Shown here in pieces: positions 1-10,204 of a stretch of 64,000 nucleotides of DNA. The stretch spans positions 564,531 through 628,530 of the forward strand of contig NZ_LR733413.1 in the NCBI RefSeq assembly GCF_902506345.1. Reading direction: 5' to 3'. The stretch's first letter is position 1, and each line of letters begins with the position of its first letter. Below the pieces are notes generated by a model. That model was not told where the DNA came from. It did no database searches and was given only the letters and a program-made list of their open reading frames with translations. The DNA comes from Flavobacterium sp. 9R. Lineage in GTDB: Bacteria > Bacteroidota > Bacteroidia > Flavobacteriales > Flavobacteriaceae. The position numbers and the translations under genes are program-made.

Positions 1-3000
1 CCAATTGATATGTTATAGAAGCTACACGGCCTACACCAAAACTGGCACTAGCCCATTCAGGATCATATCCATCATACTTAGTGAATACAAACGGATTCAA
101 AACGTTTACATACAAACGGAGGTATTTTAGTTTTAATTTTTCTATTACTTGAGGAGTAAAAGTGTATCCTAGAGCTATATTTTTAATTTTTACAAATGAT
201 GCATCTTTATAGTATCCAACGCCATCATTTATCCAATAAGTTCCGGGATTTTGAGCCTGAGGGTAACTATTTGTGTATTGAGCTGGTAAACCGGCATCAT
301 TGGCAGGTACGTACCAATCAATGTCTAGTTTTTGGCGTCCTCTATCATTTACATCTGTAAAATTTCTGTGAAATGGACTGAACGCTAATACACCTTGACT
401 AGTTATTGCTGTTGCAGCTAAGTCAAAGTTACCTACTTTTAATTTGGTAGATAGACTTCCTGTCCAATCTGGATTATTGTTGCCAAGAATTTGTCGGTCG
501 GCAGTTGTGATTTTACCATCTTTATTATAATCTTCCACTTTTGCTTGCCCTTCTTTTTGTCCAAACGATGCTGCTTCCGCTGTTTCATTTGCTTGCCAAA
601 CTCCAGTAAACTTGTAGTTGTACAATGCATCTATAGATTCTCCAATAAATAAATTATTCCCTACATCATCTGAGATTTTGTCATAAATTGAAATAATTTT
701 GTTGGTATTTTTTGTAAATACAAAGGTAGTTTCCCATTTTACAAAGTCTGTATCAATGTTTTTTGTAGTTAACATAACTTCAATTCCTTTGTTACTCACT
801 GAACCAATATTGTTAATATAAGTTGAGAAACCATTTTCAACTACCAATTTTTGTTTTAACAGCAAATCTGTTGATAAACGATCATATACGTCTAGTGTCC
901 CTGTAATTCTGTTTTTTAAGAATCCAAAATCAAGTCCTACATTGAATTCTCTTGTTTTTTCCCAGCCAAGATTTGCATTACTTGGATTACTTTGTACCCA
1001 TCCATTTGCTGCAACAGCACTAAAATCATAATAGGTTTGTGTATCTAATTGATTAATTGTTGAGTAGGAAGGAATGATATTGTTTCCTGTATAACCATAA
1101 CTGATTCTTGTTTTTAAGTCAGAAACAATTTCTTGATTTTTCATAAAACTTTCTTGATTAATTCTCCACGCAAAAGCTGCAGATGGGAAAGAACCCCATT
1201 TGTTACCTTCTGCAAATTTTGAAGATCCATCCCAACGGTTTGAGATTGTTATTAAATAACGGTCTTTATATCCATAATTAAATCGAGCTGCAAAAGAAGC
1301 TAAAGTGTTTTTATCATAATAAGAATCTAAATTGTAGGTAGATTGTTTGCCAGATCCTAGATTGTGAAATCCTGTATCAAAAGGCATATTGCTAGAATAG
1401 GCATACGTACCTTCATTTCGTTGCGAATACATACTTTGTAATCCTAAAAAATTAAATTTGTGACCACTTTCTAATTCATAATCAATATTGAATTGATTGT
1501 CCCAAGTATAATTGAATCGTTCTTTTTGAGTAATATCTGCTGAGGGTAGGTTGTTGTTAGAAACTCCTGTGTTTGTTAATGCGCCCCAAGCTCTACCTTG
1601 TTTTGAATTATCGAATCCTGCAGAATAGGTCGTCTTAAAGGTTAACCAACTAATAGGTTTGTATTCAAAAAATAAACTACCAATAGTGTTCCAAGCATTT
1701 ACTGAATTTACAGTATTTGCAATCTCTAATAATGGATTATAAGTACTGGTTTTGTTAATTAAAAAAGCACCAGTAGCATCAGTCAATTTTCCTGGTAAAG
1801 GAAAAAGATTTCCATTTAGATCGTAAGGAGTGTAAAAAGGACTTAATCGAAAAGCTTCCTGCATAGCTAATGCACTCCCTAATTCTTGTTCTGTTCTTGC
1901 AATAGTTAAGTTCACTCCAGTGCTAAATTTGTCATTGATTTTGTGATTTAGCCCTAATTTGAAAGTGTATTTGTCTAAGCTTTCATTTTCGATATTTCCA
2001 GTTTCACTTTGAATACCTAAACCTAAGTTATAGGATAGTCCACCATCTGTTCTACCTGAAATAGCTAAATAATTATTTTGTTGAATTCCGCTTTTTAATA
2101 CAGCATCATACCAGTCAAATGTTTCATTATTAGCTACTCTTTGAGCTAAAAGACTGTTTTGTGTACCAAGAACTGCGGTTGCTAAAGTAGCTGCTGTAAC
2201 AGTTCCTGTAACTGGATCCACTTTTGCAGTAGGTAAGTAGGCTGATTGATGATACGCCCACCATTTTTGACCACTCATCATTTTAGGAAGTCTAGCTACC
2301 TCTTTTCCACCCACATAAGTATCAAAAGAAACGGTCATACTCGATTTAACTGTTCCTCCACCTTTTGTAGTTACGATCACAACACCGTTTGAACCTCTAG
2401 AACCATAGATCGCTGTTGAAGAAGCATCCTTTAAAACATCAATTCTAGCAATGTCTTGAGGATTTAGAAAATCAATTCCGTCAGTAGGTACACCATCAAC
2501 TACATATAATGGTTTTGAATCTGGGTTAATAGAGTTCTTCCCTCTAATCACTACACTGAATGGGTCTCCAACTCTTCCTGTTGATGTGGTAACTTGGACG
2601 CCAGCCACAGCTCCTTGCATAGCTTCAACAACATTAGTTGTGTTTCTTTCTGTAATAGTGGCCGCATCTAGAGTACCAACTGAACCAGTTAGGTCTTTTT
2701 TCTTTACCTTGCCATATCCAACAACTACAACTTCTTTTAAGGCTTGCTCTTCTGATTGCAGTACAACATTGATTGTGCTTCCAGTAATTTTTATTGTTCT
2801 AGATAGATGACCCACATAACTAATGGTAATGTACGCATTTGAACTACTTACTTTTATGGCAAATTTTCCATCAAAATCAGTTGAACTGGAGTTGTTTGTG
2901 CCTTTTTCAATGATATTTGCTCCAGGGATTGGAAGACCTGTGTTGTCGGTAATTTTACCAGTGATAGTAGTCAAACTTTGTGCATAAGTTTCATTTGCTA

Positions 3001-3073
3001 AGAGTAAACAGAGCAAAAACGAAAACAACCAAAGTGGATGTAGTTTTTTACTTGAAAAGTGGTTCAATTTCAT
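1..3073 (-). CDS. SusC/RagA-type TonB-dependent outer-membrane transporter, 3' end beyond the window
   Basis: Starts at 3073 (MKLNHFSSKK) and stays open to base 1, giving about 1024 codons. The last visible residues (VASITYQLG) look like the final beta strand, so probably only about ten residues are missing. It has a signal peptide ending near YAQS, a CarboxypepD-regulatory-like domain at about 30-110, the EEQALKEVVVVGYG junction, a plug domain with VDGVPTDG and YGSRGSNGVV at about 120-230, then a barrel containing DYNKDGKITTADRQ. The family imports glycans through the outer membrane, with TonB energy and a SusD lid. Its own SusD is not in the window and may lie past the left edge. It has its own operator-promoter at 3233-3276, so it belongs to the uronate regulon. 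Its N-terminus resembles the other SusC at 6976-10179. Confidence 0.93.
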   Translation of the reverse strand, partial: MKLNHFSSKKLHPLWLFSFLLCLLLANETYAQSLTTITGKITDNTGLPIPGANIIEKGTNNSSSTDFDGKFAIKVSSSNAYITISYVGHLSRTIKITGSTINVVLQSEEQALKEVVVVGYGKVKKKDLTGSVGTLDAATITERNTTNVVEAMQGAVAGVQVTTSTGRVGDPFSVVIRGKNSINPDSKPLYVVDGVPTDGIDFLNPQDIARIDVLKDASSTAIYGSRGSNGVVIVTTKGGGTVKSSMTVSFDTYVGGKEVARLPKMMSGQKWWAYHQSAYLPTAKVDPVTGTVTAATLATAVLGTQNSLLAQRVANNETFDWYDAVLKSGIQQNNYLAISGRTDGGLSYNLGLGIQSETGNIENESLDKYTFKLGLNHKINDKFSTGVNLTIARTEQELGSALAMQEAFRLSPFYTPYDLNGNLFPLPGKLTDATGAFLINKTSTYNPLLEIANTVNSVNAWNTIGSLFFEYKPISWLTFKTTYSAGFDNSKQGRAWGALTNTGVSNNNLPSADITQKERFNYTWDNQFNIDYELESGHKFNFLGLQSMYSQRNEGTYAYSSNMPFDTGFHNLGSGKQSTYNLDSYYDKNTLASFAARFNYGYKDRYLITISNRWDGSSKFAEGNKWGSFPSAAFAWRINQESFMKNQEIVSDLKTRISYGYTGNNIIPSYSTINQLDTQTYYDFSAVAANGWVQSNPSNANLGWEKTREFNVGLDFGFLKNRITGTLDVYDRLSTDLLLKQKLVVENGFSTYINNIGSVSNKGIEVMLTTKNIDTDFVKWETTFVFTKNTNKIISIYDKISDDVGNNLFIGESIDALYNYKFTGVWQANETAEAASFGQKEGQAKVEDYNKDGKITTADRQILGNNNPDWTGSLSTKLKVGNFDLAATAITSQGVLAFSPFHRNFTDVNDRGRQKLDIDWYVPANDAGLPAQYTNSYPQAQNPGTYWINDGVGYYKDASFVKIKNIALGYTFTPQVIEKLKLKYLRLYVNVLNPFVFTKYDGYDPEWASASFGVGRVASITYQL

Positions 3074-3232
3074 AGTTTAAAAATGTTAATAGTTAGTTTT
3101 TTTGGTTTCTCTTACACTAAAAAAATTTCTTTTCTTTTTTCGAAATCGATTGAGATGTTTTTGTAAAAAAAAACAATTCTGTAGGATTTGAAAAACTTAT
3201 TAATCAGGATTGATTTAAAAAGAAATCATAAA

Positions 3233-3276
3233 TGTAATCGATTGCACAAATCTAGTATTATTTTTGACATAAACAA
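3233..3276 (-). promoter_or_regulatory. Promoter and LacI-type operator of the second susC
   Basis: The palindrome TGTAATCGATTGCA (3233-3246) directly abuts TAGATTTG (minus strand, 3247-3254), a match to the Bacteroidota -7 box TAnnTTTG. A TTG lies 19 bases further upstream (3274-3276). The same layout recurs upstream of GH28 and exuT. The operator would cover the transcription start, about 160 bases before the susC start codon. Binding by the LacI protein at 11971-12990 is inferred from the shared motif and gene context. Confidence 0.8.
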
Positions 3277-3415
3277 AAAAAAGCACTTAAAAAAACAGTG
3301 TTTAAAAATAAATATACTATTTATTATCATATTCATACATTATTTGTTTTTTAACTTCTTTTTATTCAATGTTTTTTATTTAAATCAAGTGTGGATAATA
3401 GTATTTTAAAAATAT

Positions 3416-3429
3416 TGTAATCGATAACA
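3416..3429. promoter_or_regulatory. Distal variant operator upstream of the second susC
   Basis: TGTAATCGATAACA is a one-mismatch version of the uronate operator palindrome. It starts 183 bases upstream of the promoter-proximal site at 3233. No TAnnTTTG box adjoins it on either strand. A matching pair with 184-base spacing exists at 11706 and 11890, so an auxiliary site for repressor looping is the likely role. Confidence 0.6.
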
Positions 3430-3510
3430 ATATCTTTATTGATTGTAATTCTGTTACTTGGACCCTAATTGAAGAAGCAAAGGAAGTGCTAAGTATTTGG
3501 TGTATAGCGA

Positions 3511-3551
3511 AAAAAAAGAACGAGGCATACTTTATGGTATGCCTCGTTCTT
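3511..3551 (-). terminator. Rho-independent terminator of the GH28-susC-susD-lipoprotein operon
   Basis: A perfect 15-bp inverted repeat (arms 3516-3530 and 3537-3551, core GAACGAGGCATAC) with a six-base loop is followed on the minus strand by a run of seven T. It lies just after the stop codon of the beta-helix lipoprotein at 3574. It separates that operon from the second susC, which therefore needs its own promoter. Confidence 0.9.
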
Positions 3552-3573
3552 GAGTTGCTATTTATTTAAAGGA

Positions 3574-5133
3574 TTAGCGCCAACGAGGGGCACCAATTTT
3601 TGAATCTATTAAGGTTTGATTCTTAAGTTTGAAATTACCAGTGGCTGCATTTTCAAATTGGGGATCTAAGGTGGTGTGAGTCCCAGAATTATCAAATTTT
3701 ATTGGAGAGGCTGCAGTAGTGAAAAGTGCTGCAGCATTGAAATAATTGTTTTTAGAGAAAGTAGGTACTGTTGTTCCCGTCTGATTAGAATAGGTAGCTG
3801 TGGTTTGTGCAAATAGGGTATTGCTAACTGATAATACATTAGTTACAAAACGTACATACAGAATTCTATTTCCTGCAGCATTACATACATTGTATAGGGT
3901 ACAGCTGTCGATGTTCACTTTTGTTGTCAATCCAGTTCCTGAAAGACCTGATGCGGCATCAATACGAATAAAGTCTCTAGTTGGTGCACAATTATTGAAT
4001 GTACTGTTTTTAATGTTTAAGTCGCTAATATGAGTAGTTCTGAAATCAATAAAATCACCACTGTTAGTTACAATGTTAGTTACTATACAGTTGTCAATGG
4101 TAATCGAAGGAACCTTTGCGCTGGCTACATTACCTCCTAATAAGGAACGATCAAAGTCATGAATGTCACATCCACTAATTAGCAATGCGCCATATGTAGT
4201 GCTAGCTGAATTGAATCTGATGGCGTCTGTTAATGTTTTATCGCCATTCATATCCAAGTCCAACAAAGTAATATCTGCAGCGCCACTTGTTACTAAGAAA
4301 TTCACATGCAATAATGGTTTGTTAAAGCTATACAACCCTCTGATAGTTATTGGTTTGTTGATTGTAATCGTTCCTGAAAAAGCTTTATAGTCTCCGGGAG
4401 CTAAAACAAGAATTGCACCTGAAGCCGCATTAGTTATTTTATCATTTAAATTGTCTTCTGGCTTAATAAGTATTCCATTTCCGATATCAATTCCTGTTTT
4501 GAAGGTCGTGTTTCCACGTTTCTTCGTGTTGTTGAATAAATCGGCAGTGTATTGCGTTTCACCAGTCAGACCAGTAATTACAGCTACTCCTTTTGTTTTT
4601 TCTTCTGCTGTTAAGTTGCGTTGTATTGCTCCAGGATTTAAGGTAATATGGGTTACAGTACTATTAGCCACCCATCTCAAAGTAGCTTGTTTAGCTTCAA
4701 TTTCGGCTTCTATTATGGGTAAAAATAATTGTTCAGATAATGTTTTGGCTGTAGTTATGGACCATTTTGAATCTTCAAGTCCTGTTGCGCTAATTCCTTT
4801 TACTCTTATTGAGTAGGTAGTTTCTCCTTCAAGAGCTACCTGAACAGGAAGTTCTTTGGCGGTTACTTTTACTGTTTTAAAAATAGTTTTGAATTCGGTA
4901 TCATCGGCACTAAATTCGACTACATAATAATCGATTGCTTCACTGGTTGTCCAGTTAAGTTCTACCGTAGTTTGATTTTTTACCTTAGCTGTTAATCCAA
5001 TAGGAGAAAAGGCTCTGTCGGTTACTAAACTGTCAATTAATTCTTCGTTATAGCTTTCGCAACTGCTTGTCATTAGCGCTAGAAAGAAGAAAGACAGTAA
5101 GCCTTTTAGGATATGTTTTGTTTTCATGGTCAT
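3574..5133 (-). CDS. Surface lipoprotein with fibronectin-III-like and right-handed beta-helix (DUF4957/DUF5123-like) regions
   Basis: About 519 residues; the start could equally be the second Met (5127, MKTKHILK). A lipoprotein signal ends at SSC with acidic residues nearby (ESYNEE), as in flavobacterial surface lipoproteins. An FN3-like domain (ELNWTTSEAIDYYVVEFS) covers roughly 45-135 and a second Ig-like stretch reaches about 215. The remainder has pectate-lyase-like helix repeats: ITINKPITIRG, LLDLDMNG, LLISGCDIHDF, ITIDNCIVTN, LNIKNSTFNNC. Such proteins are typical in pectin loci, in the position of SusE/F glycan-binding proteins. It is the last gene of the operon, 35 bp after susD, with a terminator just behind it. 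I see no clear catalytic set, so glycan binding is more likely than lyase activity, but this is inference. Confidence 0.8.
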   Translation of the reverse strand: MTMKTKHILKGLLSFFFLALMTSSCESYNEELIDSLVTDRAFSPIGLTAKVKNQTTVELNWTTSEAIDYYVVEFSADDTEFKTIFKTVKVTAKELPVQVALEGETTYSIRVKGISATGLEDSKWSITTAKTLSEQLFLPIIEAEIEAKQATLRWVANSTVTHITLNPGAIQRNLTAEEKTKGVAVITGLTGETQYTADLFNNTKKRGNTTFKTGIDIGNGILIKPEDNLNDKITNAASGAILVLAPGDYKAFSGTITINKPITIRGLYSFNKPLLHVNFLVTSGAADITLLDLDMNGDKTLTDAIRFNSASTTYGALLISGCDIHDFDRSLLGGNVASAKVPSITIDNCIVTNIVTNSGDFIDFRTTHISDLNIKNSTFNNCAPTRDFIRIDAASGLSGTGLTTKVNIDSCTLYNVCNAAGNRILYVRFVTNVLSVSNTLFAQTTATYSNQTGTTVPTFSKNNYFNAAALFTTAASPIKFDNSGTHTTLDPQFENAATGNFKLKNQTLIDSKIGAPRWR

Positions 5134-5168
5134 TGATAGCTTAAATTATTATTTTACTTTTTAGAAGA

Positions 5169-6956
5169 CTAATAGCCATAATCATTGGTCAATTTGCCAT
5201 TACTTCCATCGATAAACACTTGCCATATTGGCCAAAATTGTCGGTTATCTGGATTAACGCCTTCTTTGTACAAAGAGTTGAGTTTAGCGTCATCAAGTTT
5301 GGTCCATGCAAATGAGGTATAATCAACTCCAGGATTCGTTACTTCGCCTCTGTTTAAACCATAAATCGTTAGAGTCACATTGTCTGTTCCAAGTTTAAAA
5401 TATAAAGTGCTCGGTACATCGGCATATTCTGCAGTACGTGCTTTTAGGTTGGCCATTTTTACTTTGGCTTCGTCTAATTTTGCTTTTAGTAAATTCCAAC
5501 GAATCAATGCTTGTTTGCGTTCCATTTCGCCAGTAAATTCAAATTTATGTTCTTCTACAATTGCGTTGAACATGGTAGTTTTTGAGTTTAAAGCATTTAC
5601 ATAATTATCTACTTTTTGAGCATGCACTGCTGGAGCAAAGGCTCTTCTACGAATTTCTTTCAAATAAGGTGCAGCAGCAGCTGGTCCTTCTAATTCGTTA
5701 GCGGTTTCGGCAGCCATTAAAAGTATTTCGGCATAACGCATATACATTTTGTTTACGCCATCATCGTTGGTAGAAGTAACAAAACGTTTCATCCATTCGT
5801 AACGGTATTTTCCGAAATACCAAGTGTCTAATGCGCCTAATTCTTGTTTAGCAATGCCGTTTACTGCAGCTCCATATTTGTAAGGAACACAAGTAACATT
5901 TCTTCTGCTATCCGCTTGGTCATAGTCATAAAACACATGAGGAAGTGGTCCTGCAGCGCCTCCACGATTGCTTCCGTTGGCATGAAATTGGTCATTGGTG
6001 GTATGTCTAACAGCGAAAGTAAACAACATTCTACCTCTACCATCTGCAAAAGGAAGTTCCCAAAGCGATTCACCACCAGCGGCAATGTTTTCTTGATTGT
6101 AGTTTTTCCATAGGGTTTCGAAAGAAGATTCCAAACGAGCGGAACCACTACTAATTACTGAACGGCATTCATCTAAGGCCAGTTTGTACATTTTTTCAAC
6201 AGAAAGTTCAGCATCCTTACTTCTTCTAATTCCGTCAGGGTATTGTTGAAAGCCGCTTGCAGCAAGAGCCAATCTAGCTCTAAGTCCTTTTACAAAAGCT
6301 TTGTTTACTCTTTCAACAGTAGTAGTATTAGAGCTTTGATTTGGCCAAGGAACTAAAGTAGCTGCTTCTTCTAAATCTTTTAATAGTTGTTTGTAGATTT
6401 CATCACGATTGGTTTTAGCCAAATAAATAGTTTGCGAATTAATCGGTTCAAAACGAGCTGGAACGTCTCCCCAAGTTTTTAGTAAATCAGCATAATAAAT
6501 GGCTCTTAGTGTTAATGATTCTCCTAAAAGATATCCCAAATCAGTTCCTGGCTCTGGTTTTCCAAAATTTCTCAATCCACGAATACAAATATTAGCTCTT
6601 TCTATTCCAGAATACATCATTGCCCAAACATTGTTGGTTGTATTCATTTGGGTATTGGTGGGTTTGGCATCGTACACACACAAATCGGCATTATCCCCAG
6701 CAGTTTGTGAGGTGTTGTACCATTCGGTGTCAGTATTCAATCCGTACCAAGGTAAAAAACGTCCTCGATAAGAGTTGGTTTCTGCAAAAGGTATTTTGAT
6801 TCCATCCACAGCGCCTTTGGCTAAACCTGCGTTTGAAAAAATTACTGATTCATCTAAGGTTGATTTTGCTGGAGCCTCTAAATAATCATCTCCTATGTCC
6901 TGACAAGAAGAAAATAAGCCTGCTATAATTATTCCTGCAATTACTATCTTTTTCAT
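5169..6956 (-). CDS. SusD/RagB-family glycan-binding lipoprotein
   Basis: 595 residues. A lipoprotein signal (GLFSSCQDIGDD) gives an N-terminal lipidated Cys with acidic neighbours. SusD features include the N-terminal YLEAPAKSTLDESVIFSN region, TPR-like helices (LGESLTLRAIYYADLLKTWGDVP), the central MRYAEILLMAAETANEL motif and the C-terminal EEHKFEFTGEMERKQALIRW block. The protein forms the lid over the SusC barrel and binds the oligosaccharide before import. It follows susC with a 19-base gap, so the two are co-transcribed. The ligand is inferred to be a galacturonide from the GH28 and uronate genes next door. Confidence 0.95.
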   Translation of the reverse strand: MKKIVIAGIIIAGLFSSCQDIGDDYLEAPAKSTLDESVIFSNAGLAKGAVDGIKIPFAETNSYRGRFLPWYGLNTDTEWYNTSQTAGDNADLCVYDAKPTNTQMNTTNNVWAMMYSGIERANICIRGLRNFGKPEPGTDLGYLLGESLTLRAIYYADLLKTWGDVPARFEPINSQTIYLAKTNRDEIYKQLLKDLEEAATLVPWPNQSSNTTTVERVNKAFVKGLRARLALAASGFQQYPDGIRRSKDAELSVEKMYKLALDECRSVISSGSARLESSFETLWKNYNQENIAAGGESLWELPFADGRGRMLFTFAVRHTTNDQFHANGSNRGGAAGPLPHVFYDYDQADSRRNVTCVPYKYGAAVNGIAKQELGALDTWYFGKYRYEWMKRFVTSTNDDGVNKMYMRYAEILLMAAETANELEGPAAAAPYLKEIRRRAFAPAVHAQKVDNYVNALNSKTTMFNAIVEEHKFEFTGEMERKQALIRWNLLKAKLDEAKVKMANLKARTAEYADVPSTLYFKLGTDNVTLTIYGLNRGEVTNPGVDYTSFAWTKLDDAKLNSLYKEGVNPDNRQFWPIWQVFIDGSNGKLTNDYGY

Positions 6957-6975
6957 ATTGTACTACTTATTAAAA

Positions 6976-9900
6976 TTAAAAATTTAGATTTAAACCAAAA
7001 ACCACTTGTCTGCTTCGCGGATATGGTGAATAATCTACACCAGGTGTAAGAGGGGTGTTTCTTCTGGTTGAAACTTCAGGATCAAGACCTGAATAATTGG
7101 TCCACACAAATACATTGGTAGCTGTAGCGTAGATTCTAAATTTGGTTGCTCCAATTTTATCAGAAACATCTTGAGGAAGTGTGTACCCTAAAGAAAGAGT
7201 ATTTAATCTCAAGAAAGAACCGTCTTCTATAGCCCAGTCGCTCAATACAAATCTTGACATCATAGGAGACCATAGCGTTGTATTAGCATTCAATGCGGCT
7301 AATTCTGTTGGATCGGTTACTAGTTGTCCAGCTGCATTAAGGTTGGTCCATCTTTTGCCATCGGCCATTTCTGAGCTCAAGTTGCGGTATTGACCATTTG
7401 GAGTGGCAGTAGTAAATTCAATTTTATTGGCATTGTAAATATCATTTCCAACGCTCCAGTTGAAAGCTGCCGAAAGATCAAAGCCGTAAGCATTGGCGTT
7501 GATGACCATACCACCTGTATGTTTTGGATTGGCGTTACCAATGATGGTTAAGTCTTTTGCATTTACAATACCATCTCCATCAATATCTTTTAGTTTCATA
7601 CTTCCAGGAGCCACAGTTCCTACCACGGTAGAACTGTTTGCTACACCTGTTTTTAAAGTATAAGTAGTTCCATTAAAGTCAAAATCCGAAACTTCATAGC
7701 GGCCATCGCTTTTGTAACCGTACATTTGTCCAATAGGTTGTCCTACATTTACAACATAATCATTTCCAATGGCAGTAGATGCCCAGTTGGTTGCTTCACC
7801 GAAGTTTTGCATCACCCCAAGGGAGTTGATACGGTTTTTGTTGATTCCGATATTGAATGAAAAATTCAAACCATAATTTTGTTTTTCAAGTGCGATAACA
7901 TTTAATGAAGCTTCAAAACCAGTGTTTTGAGTTTCACCCATATTTCGGTATTGATAATCATAACCAGTACCAGGAACAGGAAAACGGATTAAAAGATCTT
8001 TGGTAATGTTTTTATACATTTCCACCGTTCCACTTAATTTTCCGCTGAATAATTCATAATCAAGACCCACGTTTTGAGTAACCGTAGTTTCCCATTTTAA
8101 GTCGGGATTAGCAAGTATTTTTGATGCAGACCAATAGCTGGTTACATTGTTGATCCAAGCAGAGTTTGAAGACTCAAAATTTTGAACAGTTTGCCCTGTT
8201 GGAATATTATTGTTTCCAGCTTCACCATAACTTAGTCTTAGTTTAAGAGCATTCAGCCAGTTTACATCTTTCAAAAAGTCCTCTTCAGAAATTTTCCAAG
8301 CAATTGCTGCTGCTGGGAAATAACCCCAACGATTGTCGCCTAGGAATTTACTGGAACCATCTGCACGATACGTTGCTGTAAATAAATAACGGTTTTTATA
8401 ATCATAGTTCACACGACCAAAGAAAGAAAGTAGTTTGTCGTCTGGACTGAAAAAATTAATAACCGATTGAGGTTTTCCTTGCGAAGAAAGGTTTTTAGCA
8501 CTAGTAAAATCAAAAAACTTAGGAAAACCGTGAATAGTGCTTGCAATTTGACTCGAACGTGAATCAATCATTTCTTCTCCAACTAGCACTTTCAATTTGT
8601 GATTTTCACTTAGGATGTTTTTAAAATCATAATTCAATGTGTTGGCATTTCTAAAACGAGTATCCTTGCGTTCACTTATGATAATCGAAGGTAAGCCTTG
8701 ATTTTCTGCTGCAGGAATGTTGTTTACATAGTAAGTAGAGCGACCATAGAAACGATTGTCAGAATATGTATAATTGTCTAAACCAAAATCAGATTTGAAT
8801 TGAAGATCTGGAATGATTTTCCAACCAAAACTTCCTAGCATGTTATAATTGGTTCTCTCTTGTTTTCGGTCATTATCAGCTACAGAAACAAAAGGATTCA
8901 CCAAATAACTCGACAAAGCCTCATCGGTATCATCTGTTGTTAAACCAGGAAGTGGAATAGGAGAGTAGCCCACACTATGACGTAATCTTGCATCGGCAGA
9001 CGAAACTTCTCTTTGCTCATTTACCCCTCCACCGTTAATTTCAGTGTCTGAATAACGTAGGGTAAACGAAAGGTCAATTTTGTCACTGGCTTTGTTGTTC
9101 AAACTCAAGGAAACGTTATTTCTGTTGAAATCGGAACCAACCATAATCGCTTTTTCGTCAAAACGAGCGTAGTTAAAATTGAAATTCACTTTGTCTGAAC
9201 CTCCGCGAATGCCTAAATCATGACTTTTTACTTCACCCAATCGACCGTAGATTTGCTCCTGCCAATCGTTGCCTTTCATACCGAGGTATTGGTCGTAATC
9301 TTGCCATTGTCCAAAATATTTTTCGTAAGAAGGAATATCGTTATCTAATACGGCATATTCATATTGAAGTTTTACGAAATCTTCTGGTTGTAGTACATCT
9401 ATTTTGTTGGCTAAGCTTTTTACGCCATAAAAGGTATTGTAGTTAACGGTTAACTTTCCGTTTTTTCCTTTTTTAGTGGTAATAATCACTACACCATTCG
9501 CACCTCTAGAACCGTAAATGGCAGTTGAAGAAGCGTCTTTTAGAATAGAAATATTATCAATATCCGATGGAGAAACGTCGTTGATGCTGTTTACAGGGAA
9601 ACCATCTACAATGACAAGTGGAGAACTGTCTTGTGTTAACGAACCCCCTCCACGAATTCTGATTTTGACATCAGCGTCTGGAGAACCTTCTGACGAAGTA
9701 ATTTGTACCCCAGCAACTCGTCCAGTTAATGTTTCGGCAACATTTGCAATTGGTTGTTTTTTTAAATCAGCACCTGAAATTGAAGAAACAGAACCTGTTA
9801 AATCAGATTTTTTAGAAGTACCGTATCCAATAACAATGACTTCTTTTAAGGTTTGTTCTTCTGATTTTAAAGAAACATTAATGGTACTTCCATTTGCTTT

Positions 9901-10179
9901 TACTTCTTTTTTCTCGAATCCAATGTAGGTGAATACCAAAACAGCATTTGGGCTCGATACTTTGATGGCGTATTTTCCATCAAAATCACTTGAACTTGAG
10001 TTAGTAGTTCCTTTTTCAATAACATTGGCTCCAGGAATAGGCAAACCAGTATTGTCGGTTACAATCCCCTTAATAGTCGTGCTTTGAGCAAAACTTTGAA
10101 TACTCATGAACAAACAGAGTAACAAGAGTAACAACCCATAAGGATGTATTTTTTTACTTGAAAAGTGGTTTAAATTCAT
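6976..10179 (-). CDS. SusC/RagA-type TonB-dependent outer-membrane transporter
   Basis: 1067 residues, complete, ending in GLNLNF with the C-terminal Phe usual for outer-membrane barrels. It has a signal peptide (SFAQS), a CarboxypepD-regulatory-like domain at about 33-115, EEQTLKEVIVIGYG, a plug domain (RIRGGGSLTQDSSPLVIVDGFP; YGSRGANGVVIITTKKG) and then the barrel, with DIDGDGIVNAKDLTIIGN and the late AIEDGSFLRLNTLSLGYTLP motif. It pairs with the SusD at 5169-6956. The gene begins 25 bases after the GH28 stop, so the enzyme and transporter share the promoter at 11706-11749. Predicted substrate is an oligogalacturonide. Confidence 0.96.
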   Translation of the reverse strand: MNLNHFSSKKIHPYGLLLLLLCLFMSIQSFAQSTTIKGIVTDNTGLPIPGANVIEKGTTNSSSSDFDGKYAIKVSSPNAVLVFTYIGFEKKEVKANGSTINVSLKSEEQTLKEVIVIGYGTSKKSDLTGSVSSISGADLKKQPIANVAETLTGRVAGVQITSSEGSPDADVKIRIRGGGSLTQDSSPLVIVDGFPVNSINDVSPSDIDNISILKDASSTAIYGSRGANGVVIITTKKGKNGKLTVNYNTFYGVKSLANKIDVLQPEDFVKLQYEYAVLDNDIPSYEKYFGQWQDYDQYLGMKGNDWQEQIYGRLGEVKSHDLGIRGGSDKVNFNFNYARFDEKAIMVGSDFNRNNVSLSLNNKASDKIDLSFTLRYSDTEINGGGVNEQREVSSADARLRHSVGYSPIPLPGLTTDDTDEALSSYLVNPFVSVADNDRKQERTNYNMLGSFGWKIIPDLQFKSDFGLDNYTYSDNRFYGRSTYYVNNIPAAENQGLPSIIISERKDTRFRNANTLNYDFKNILSENHKLKVLVGEEMIDSRSSQIASTIHGFPKFFDFTSAKNLSSQGKPQSVINFFSPDDKLLSFFGRVNYDYKNRYLFTATYRADGSSKFLGDNRWGYFPAAAIAWKISEEDFLKDVNWLNALKLRLSYGEAGNNNIPTGQTVQNFESSNSAWINNVTSYWSASKILANPDLKWETTVTQNVGLDYELFSGKLSGTVEMYKNITKDLLIRFPVPGTGYDYQYRNMGETQNTGFEASLNVIALEKQNYGLNFSFNIGINKNRINSLGVMQNFGEATNWASTAIGNDYVVNVGQPIGQMYGYKSDGRYEVSDFDFNGTTYTLKTGVANSSTVVGTVAPGSMKLKDIDGDGIVNAKDLTIIGNANPKHTGGMVINANAYGFDLSAAFNWSVGNDIYNANKIEFTTATPNGQYRNLSSEMADGKRWTNLNAAGQLVTDPTELAALNANTTLWSPMMSRFVLSDWAIEDGSFLRLNTLSLGYTLPQDVSDKIGATKFRIYATATNVFVWTNYSGLDPEVSTRRNTPLTPGVDYSPYPRSRQVVFGLNLNF

Positions 10180-10204
10180 AATTTATGTCTTAATAGTTTG
10201 TTGT

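Noticed and set aside
3188..3409. 73-codon plus-strand frame in the gap upstream of the second susC
   Set aside because: Lys/Phe/Ile-rich product of AT-rich DNA, lying over the operator-promoter of susC; no start signal or family resemblance.
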